Assembly (NCBI GenBank): GCA_934655835.1
Contig: CAKUHM010000027.1
Span: 1 to 11,658, forward strand
DNA from: an uncultured Collinsella sp.
GTDB taxonomy: Bacteria > Actinomycetota > Coriobacteriia > Coriobacteriales > Coriobacteriaceae
Direction: 5' to 3'
DNA: 11,658 nt
Below are positions 8,002 to 11,658 of the stretch, piece by piece; the first letter of the stretch is position 1, and each line of letters begins with the position of its first letter. Below the pieces are notes generated by a model. The model was given only the letters and a program-made list of their open reading frames with translations. It was not told where the DNA came from and made no database searches. A program made the translations under genes and the position numbers.

Positions 8002-8503
8002 AATCTCCCTCCAGCCATTCGGGACGCGATTGATACGAGACATCGACCTTGAGCTCAACGTAGCCGCCCTCGGCGGTACCACCCATAGCCTGCGCAAACG
8101 CACCGATCACAGGCAACGGCTTGACCTCGCCGGAAACGGACACGGACGAGACGCCACCCGCACCGGCCCGGCCAAGCTCGATATCCCACGACAACGGCCC
8201 GCCGGCATGAAAGATCGAAACGTTGGGCACTGCGGCAAGTCGGCGGCGGGTGAACTCCTTAAGATCGTCGTCCTCCGCCGTCGTTGTGGTCATGAGCCGC
8301 GCGGTCTCGGCGGCGGCAGACTCCATGACCGCGCGCGTATAGAGCAGGCACACCGGTTGCAGCGCGAGAAGGATGAGTGTCAGAAACGTCGGCAGCAAAA
8401 AAGCGGCCTCGACCGTAGACTGCGCCCGGTCCTCGCGCGCGGCATCAATACAACGCGATGTCCTTAGCGGCCGCAGCGGCGTCGATAACCGACGTCGAGG
8501 CAA
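7973..8503 (-). CDS. TadE-like pseudopilin (first copy, proximal); start uncertain
   Basis: Pilin-like protein with the sequence AREDRAQSTVEAAFLLPTF, then a hydrophobic helix and an extracytoplasmic domain that ends in DSWIAAWD. The probable processing site is A | QSTVE, the same as in its neighbours. The start is a problem: no ATG, GTG or TTG lies near the junction with the upstream gene. The first conventional starts are TTG 8503 (used here) and ATG 8509, both deep inside the upstream pilin gene and without a good ribosome-binding site. An ATT at 8447-8449, which would overlap the upstream stop as ATTGA and has AAGGA eleven bases before it, would give 158 residues, exactly the length of the distal TadE-like protein. 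The coding frame and family are sound; the first 18 residues are not. Confidence 0.72.
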   Translation of the reverse strand: MPRRRLSTPLRPLRTSRCIDAAREDRAQSTVEAAFLLPTFLTLILLALQPVCLLYTRAVMESAAAETARLMTTTTAEDDDLKEFTRRRLAAVPNVSIFHAGGPLSWDIELGRAGAGGVSSVSVSGEVKPLPVIGAFAQAMGGTAEGGYVELKVDVSYQSRPEWLEGDYDSWIAAWD

Positions 8504-8663
8504 CGCCATGGGAGGCCGCCCGCTCAACCAGCGCCGCCAAGCGCCCATCGGTGCCGGCACGCCAAAGTCCCGCGATCGCCAGCACGATCGATAACAGCGC
8601 CACCGTGACAATGGCGTATTCGACCGTCGCCTGGGCAGATTCCTCACGCAGGACATCATGCAT
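8445..8663 (-). CDS. Small Flp/TadE-type pilin-like protein
   Basis: A 72-residue protein with a ten-residue leader (MHDVLREESA), likely cleavage after Ala10, then QATVEYAIVTVALLSIVLAI, which has Glu-Tyr at +5/+6 as in Flp pilins. The mature part would be 62 residues: one hydrophobic helix and a short alanine-rich tail ending in an aromatic residue (IALY). It is longer at the C-terminal side than the major Flp here and less hydrophobic after residue 32. It could be a second pilin or a minor pseudopilin. AGGAGG stands nine bases before the ATG at 8663, which follows the previous stop by a single base (TGA A ATG). Confidence 0.78.
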   Translation of the reverse strand: MHDVLREESAQATVEYAIVTVALLSIVLAIAGLWRAGTDGRLAALVERAASHGVASTSVIDAAAAAKDIALY

Positions 8664-8664
8664 T

Positions 8665-9228
8665 TCACGATCCCTCCTTTGAGTCCGTTGCCTGCGGGCT
8701 CAGGCGCACGGCGCGCAGACGACACGAAGCATCGCCAGCATCCGCGGCAATTGTCACCATATCGACCCAGCCGCGTCCGTCGCGCACGATGGCGCCCCAC
8801 ACGTTTCCCTTGATGTCGAGATAGCCGCTCAGAGCAAGTTGCGCCGTGGGTACCTCGCGATAGGCACGCAGCATATCCGCCGCCGCTTCGGTCATCGGTC
8901 GGTCCTCGGACCATGCAAGCCGGACCGCAATCGCATTGCCCTCAGGCGAATCCGTCGCAGTGCCAGACCGCTTGTCGAGCGTCCGCAGAAAGGTTTGCGC
9001 CGTGACAGCGACATCCGAATCGTCCGCATCTCGCATCTCATCTTTTTGAGACGCCACCGCCGAATCTGAGCCCAAATCGGAGGCGGTCCCAGGACGCTGC
9101 TGCCGCGCGGCGTTAAGCCCCCAAAGCACCGCCGCTATCGCCACGGTCAGGCAAGCAAACACCAGCAGCACCCCGATGGGGCGCTCGCCCTCTACAGGCT
9201 GTTGATGCCCTCGCTGATAGCGTTCCAT
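8665..9228 (-). CDS. Unrecognised single-pass membrane protein in the Tad operon
   Basis: I do not recognise a family. The 187-residue product has a short polar N-terminus, one membrane segment (about 17-38, PIGVLLVFACLTVAIAAVLW), a charged low-complexity linker (45-75, rich in Asp, Ser, Lys), and a compact domain (about 76-175) with TAQTFLRTLDKRSG, AVRLAWSEDRP and NVWGAIVRDGRGWVDMV. That layout suggests an anchored extracytoplasmic domain. The segment beginning TAQTFLRTL recalls the first helix of NTF2-like secreted domains, but this is weak. The ATG at 9228 overlaps flp by 37 nt and has no clear ribosome-binding sequence, so coupling to flp is likely. A GTG at 9174 would begin inside the membrane segment. 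Lying between the major pilin and a minor pilin, it probably serves pilus assembly or anchoring. Confidence 0.68.
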   Translation of the reverse strand: MERYQRGHQQPVEGERPIGVLLVFACLTVAIAAVLWGLNAARQQRPGTASDLGSDSAVASQKDEMRDADDSDVAVTAQTFLRTLDKRSGTATDSPEGNAIAVRLAWSEDRPMTEAAADMLRAYREVPTAQLALSGYLDIKGNVWGAIVRDGRGWVDMVTIAADAGDASCRLRAVRLSPQATDSKEGS

Positions 9229-9425
9229 AGATCTTGGACCTTGCCCTTAAATGCGACGATGGCGATAATCGCGATCACCACGAGCACGCCGACCAAGATG
9301 GCATACTCGGTGGTACCCTGTGCACTCTCCTCCTGCAATAGTTCCTTGGCGCGCTGACGAACATGTGCCGCCCGGCAAAACGCCCAGCCCTGGACCTTGC
9401 CAGCAGCGTCAGTCATCGTGTTCAT
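9192..9425 (-). CDS. flp: Flp-type major pilin
   Basis: Structural subunit of the Tad/Flp pilus, 77 residues. The leader is long and basic (about 35 residues, with RQRAKELLQEE), followed by SAQGTTEYAILVGVLVVIAI, the Flp signature with Glu40-Tyr41 and a strongly hydrophobic helix to about residue 59. The C-terminus, GKVQDLWNAISEGINSL, is the short amphipathic tail usual in Flp. Placing Glu at +5 as in known Flp pilins puts cleavage after Ala35, giving a 42-residue mature pilin. GGGAGG lies six bases before the ATG at 9425 and overlaps the stop region of tadC. The prepilin peptidase is not in the window. Confidence 0.9.
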   Translation of the reverse strand: MNTMTDAAGKVQGWAFCRAAHVRQRAKELLQEESAQGTTEYAILVGVLVVIAIIAIVAFKGKVQDLWNAISEGINSL

Positions 9426-9435
9426 GTATTCCTCC

Positions 9436-10077
9436 CTACATCATCCCGCCTGCTCCCAGCAGCGGGCCCAATATGGACAGAAGCAACGCCGGCAAGATGA
9501 GCGTGCCGGTGGGAATCAGCAGCTTGACGGGCGCACGCTCGATCTCGCGCTCGACCGCGGCGCGATGAGCCGCACGGATCTCGCGACTTTGAGCGGCCAG
9601 CGTCTCGGCAAGTGGGGCACCCAGGGCGAGCGCCTGCCCCACCGTGATGGCAAAGGTCTCGAGCGCTCGCACGTCCAGGTCGCGCGCGGCGGCCAACAAC
9701 TCGTCCTCACGCGTGCCCACGCCCACCTGCCACGCCATACAGGCGCGCTCAAGGCGAAGAGCCAGCACTGACCGGCGGTTGGCGCAGAAAATCTCAAGCG
9801 CCGCATCAAACGAAAGACCGGCCGAAAGACCCAAGCGCACAACATCGATCATCTCGGACACTTCGCCGAGCGACACTCGCGCCGGGCCGCCCGCTCCAAC
9901 CGCGCCCTTCACTCGCGCGGTCAGAGCATCGACCACCGAGCGACCCGCGGCAGCGACCAGCACCGCCTCGCGCTTGCAGGCCCCTGCGATCTTGCGTGCA
10001 TCCGCCCGATCCAAACCCGTCGCGACAAATACACTCAGGGCGCACAGGCAAGCCGCAACTGCAACCGGGGCGCTCAT
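9436..10077 (-). CDS. tadC: TadC-like type II/IV secretion platform protein
   Basis: Inner-membrane platform protein of the Tad pilus machine, with a T2SS-F domain. The 213-residue product has an N-terminal membrane segment (about 2-20), a cytoplasmic helical domain with LGEVSEMIDVVRLGLSAGLS and LETFAITVGQALALGAPLAE, which is the typical F-domain GLSxxxAL...GxPLxxxL pattern, and a C-terminal membrane segment (about 185-210, IPTGTLILPALLL). It is shorter than many TadC proteins. The start ATG 10077 overlaps the tadB stop as ATGA, with GGTGGAG as ribosome-binding site; a longer open frame upstream is out of the question because it lies wholly in tadB. Confidence 0.88.
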   Translation of the reverse strand: MSAPVAVAACLCALSVFVATGLDRADARKIAGACKREAVLVAAAGRSVVDALTARVKGAVGAGGPARVSLGEVSEMIDVVRLGLSAGLSFDAALEIFCANRRSVLALRLERACMAWQVGVGTREDELLAAARDLDVRALETFAITVGQALALGAPLAETLAAQSREIRAAHRAAVEREIERAPVKLLIPTGTLILPALLLSILGPLLGAGGMM

Positions 10078-11000
10078 AGCTCCACCCGCATAATGCGCCG
10101 GATAACCACCAGGGCAACGGCGTTGAGGGCAAGACCCAGCACCACAGCGCCCGCGCCGGCAGGCGTCGCAAGACCGCGACGAAAATCTGCCGAAAGCAGC
10201 GCCAACACCGCGCACATGCCCGCCGGCATCGCCGCGACCATATGCGCAGACATGCGAGCCTGCGACGTCTTAACATCCAGGCGGCGCTTGAGCTCAATGC
10301 GCTCCCCCACCATGCTCGACGCCTCGGACAGTAAGTCGGCAAGCGGAGCGCCGGTGCGCTGAGACACCTTAAGCGCCAAGGTCACAAGCGAAAGACCGGG
10401 GGCGTCGATACGCACGAGCAAGTCATCGAGCGCGTCGGTCGCCGAGATGCCGCAATCGATCGCCGCCGCCACCCGCAAAAACTCGGTATGCACTGGCTCT
10501 TGCGCATGAGCGCCCACAAAGCGCATGCCCTGGGCCAGCGAATGTCCCGAGGCAAGCGACATGGAAAGTGCGGTAAACGCCTCGGGCATTGCCTCTTCTG
10601 CATCGTGTTGCTCGCGCCGGCTCTCAAAGCCATCCCGAGCGGCGCCAACGGCAAACGGAGCAACAAATCCCAAGGCAAATCCGAGGGGCGATAACGACAC
10701 CATCGTTAGTAAAACGCAGCAGACACCGCTCGATAGCAGCAGAAACGCCAAACGTCCCGAAGCATCTTCGATCACGAGGCCAAGGCGATGCGCCGGAGCC
10801 AGCGATGCCCACGAACGGGCGATCTTTTTCAGCAGATCGTTTTCCACCAGCTCACGCGGCAGCTTCTCTGCCACCGTCTCGAGCGCCTGACGTGCCAGCT
10901 CCGCCGGCGGTACCTGCGGCACACGAGGTTCCGCCCCGCACGCCGTCGCGACAGAAAGCCCTGCCAAGCCCCCTACGACGAGGGGCACAGTGATCTCCAT
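10074..11000 (-). CDS. tadB: TadB-like type II/IV secretion platform protein
   Basis: Membrane platform partner of TadC, driven by the TadA ATPase. The 308-residue protein has a membrane segment at about 2-19, a hydrophobic pair at 84-119, the T2SS-F domain at about 135-245 (MPEAFTALSMSLASGHSL, GLSLVTLALKVSQRTGAPLA, then a charged ERIELKRRLDVKTSQAR helix), and two further membrane segments at 251-270 and 280-300. The ATG at 11000 has GAGGAGG eight bases upstream. It overlaps the end of tadA by 28 nt, which fits tight operon packing. Confidence 0.9.
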   Translation of the reverse strand: MEITVPLVVGGLAGLSVATACGAEPRVPQVPPAELARQALETVAEKLPRELVENDLLKKIARSWASLAPAHRLGLVIEDASGRLAFLLLSSGVCCVLLTMVSLSPLGFALGFVAPFAVGAARDGFESRREQHDAEEAMPEAFTALSMSLASGHSLAQGMRFVGAHAQEPVHTEFLRVAAAIDCGISATDALDDLLVRIDAPGLSLVTLALKVSQRTGAPLADLLSEASSMVGERIELKRRLDVKTSQARMSAHMVAAMPAGMCAVLALLSADFRRGLATPAGAGAVVLGLALNAVALVVIRRIMRVEL

Positions 11001-11658
11001 TCGTCCACCTCCTCTTGTGTGAGCGTCCCCGACCGCAGGCCTTCTGCGATAAACGGCGGCTCGCGGTCAAGCGTCCAGGTGCGCTCGGCGGCATCGAACG
11101 TCACATAGCGCTCGAGCTCTACGCCGCCCGATGCGGCGCGTCGCACCCCCGAATACGAGGAGACGAAGCGCCTGCCATCGGCGTGGCGCTCGGACATCAC
11201 GATACCGTCGAGTGCCATGGCAATCTGCTCCTCGATAAGCTCACTCGGCAGATCGATCCCATAACGTGCAAGCAACGTCAAACGCACCACGGTCTCCTGT
11301 TCTGAACCCGCATGAAGTGTGGTGAGCGACCCGTCGTGGCCCGTGTTCATGGCCTGCAACATGTCGCAGCACTCGGCACCGCGCACCTCGCCCACCACGA
11401 TGCGGTCGGGGCGCATGCGTAGGGCATTAGTTACCAGGTCGCGGATCGTCACCGCGCCCTCGCCCTCAATTGAAGCCTCGCGCGCCTCTAGGCGCACCAC
11501 GTGCGGATGATGCGCAAACTTGAGCTCGGCAGAGTCCTCGATCGTCACGATGCGCTCGCCGGTGGAAATCTCGCATGACAACGCGTTGAGCAGGGTGGTC
11601 TTACCAGATCCCGTGCCTCCCGCAACCGCCAGGTCCTGTCGCAGCGACACCGCGCACG
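10973..11658 (-). CDS. tadA: TadA/CpaF-family pilus assembly ATPase, C-terminal part
   Basis: Hexameric secretion ATPase that powers Flp pilus assembly. The gene is cut by the right edge; the last 228 codons are present. They include Walker [10 protein letters not shown] (11594-11620), the acidic TIEDSAEL segment, the Walker B region [14 protein letters not shown] and the His-box [15 protein letters not shown], followed by the arm [12 protein letters not shown]. The order matches the CpaF/TadA subgroup of GspE-type ATPases, and tadB-tadC follow as usual. An internal GTG at 11650 lies inside the conserved domain and is not the start. The C-terminal tail is short (ends [13 protein letters not shown]). 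Confidence 0.95.
   Translation of the reverse strand, partial: CAVSLRQDLAVAGGTGSGKTTLLNALSCEISTGERIVTIEDSAELKFAHHPHVVRLEAREASIEGEGAVTIRDLVTNALRMRPDRIVVGEVRGAECCDMLQAMNTGHDGSLTTLHAGSEQETVVRLTLLARYGIDLPSELIEEQIAMALDGIVMSERHADGRRFVSSYSGVRRAASGGVELERYVTFDAAERTWTLDREPPFIAEGLRSGTLTQEEVDEWRSLCPSS

Overview
The window is about 11.7 kb of GC-rich DNA in which every supported gene reads on the minus strand. The compact tRNA and translation genes, the Gram-positive style Tad pilus locus and the actinobacterial-looking toxin-antitoxin pair suggest a member of the Coriobacteriia, most likely Collinsella or a close relative. That placement is inference from gene content and codon style, not from a marker gene.

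In transcription order (right to left), 11658-5016 is the distal part of a Tad (tight adherence / Flp pilus) operon. It holds the TadA/CpaF ATPase (cut by the window edge), TadB and TadC membrane platform proteins, the Flp major pilin, an unrecognised single-pass membrane protein, a second small pilin-like protein, a TadE-like pseudopilin, a large TadG-like protein, a second TadE-like pseudopilin and a DUF192 protein. Neighbours overlap or nearly touch at every junction, so this is almost certainly one transcript. The four pilin or pseudopilin proteins share the same processing-site motif (Ala | Gln-x-Thr-x-Glu), which suggests one prepilin peptidase, not encoded here, handles them all.

5015-4407 holds a small toxin-antitoxin cassette: a BrnT-like toxin first and a C-terminal ribbon-helix-helix antitoxin second, joined by ATGA. 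A perfect 15-nt inverted repeat lies just upstream and could be its operator.

4370-4168 is a complete tRNA-Phe(GAA) transcription unit with an AT-rich UP-like element, -35 and -10 boxes, a short leader hairpin, the tRNA and an intrinsic terminator. The tRNA acceptor stem has one apparent U-C mismatch.

3913-216 is a three-gene unit followed by a terminator: a cytoplasmic GH5-fold protein related to exo-beta-1,3-glucanases but lacking the acid/base glutamate, the 16S rRNA methyltransferase RsmI, and methionyl-tRNA synthetase MetG. The start of rsmA (16S rRNA dimethyladenosine transferase) fills the left edge. metG, rsmI and rsmA form a translation and rRNA-modification neighbourhood.

The points most worth a second look are the degenerate GH5 active site, the possible zinc-binding module inside the TadG-like protein, the DUF192 gene embedded in the Tad operon, the unrecognised membrane protein next to flp, and a pseudopilin gene with no ordinary start codon at its expected place.
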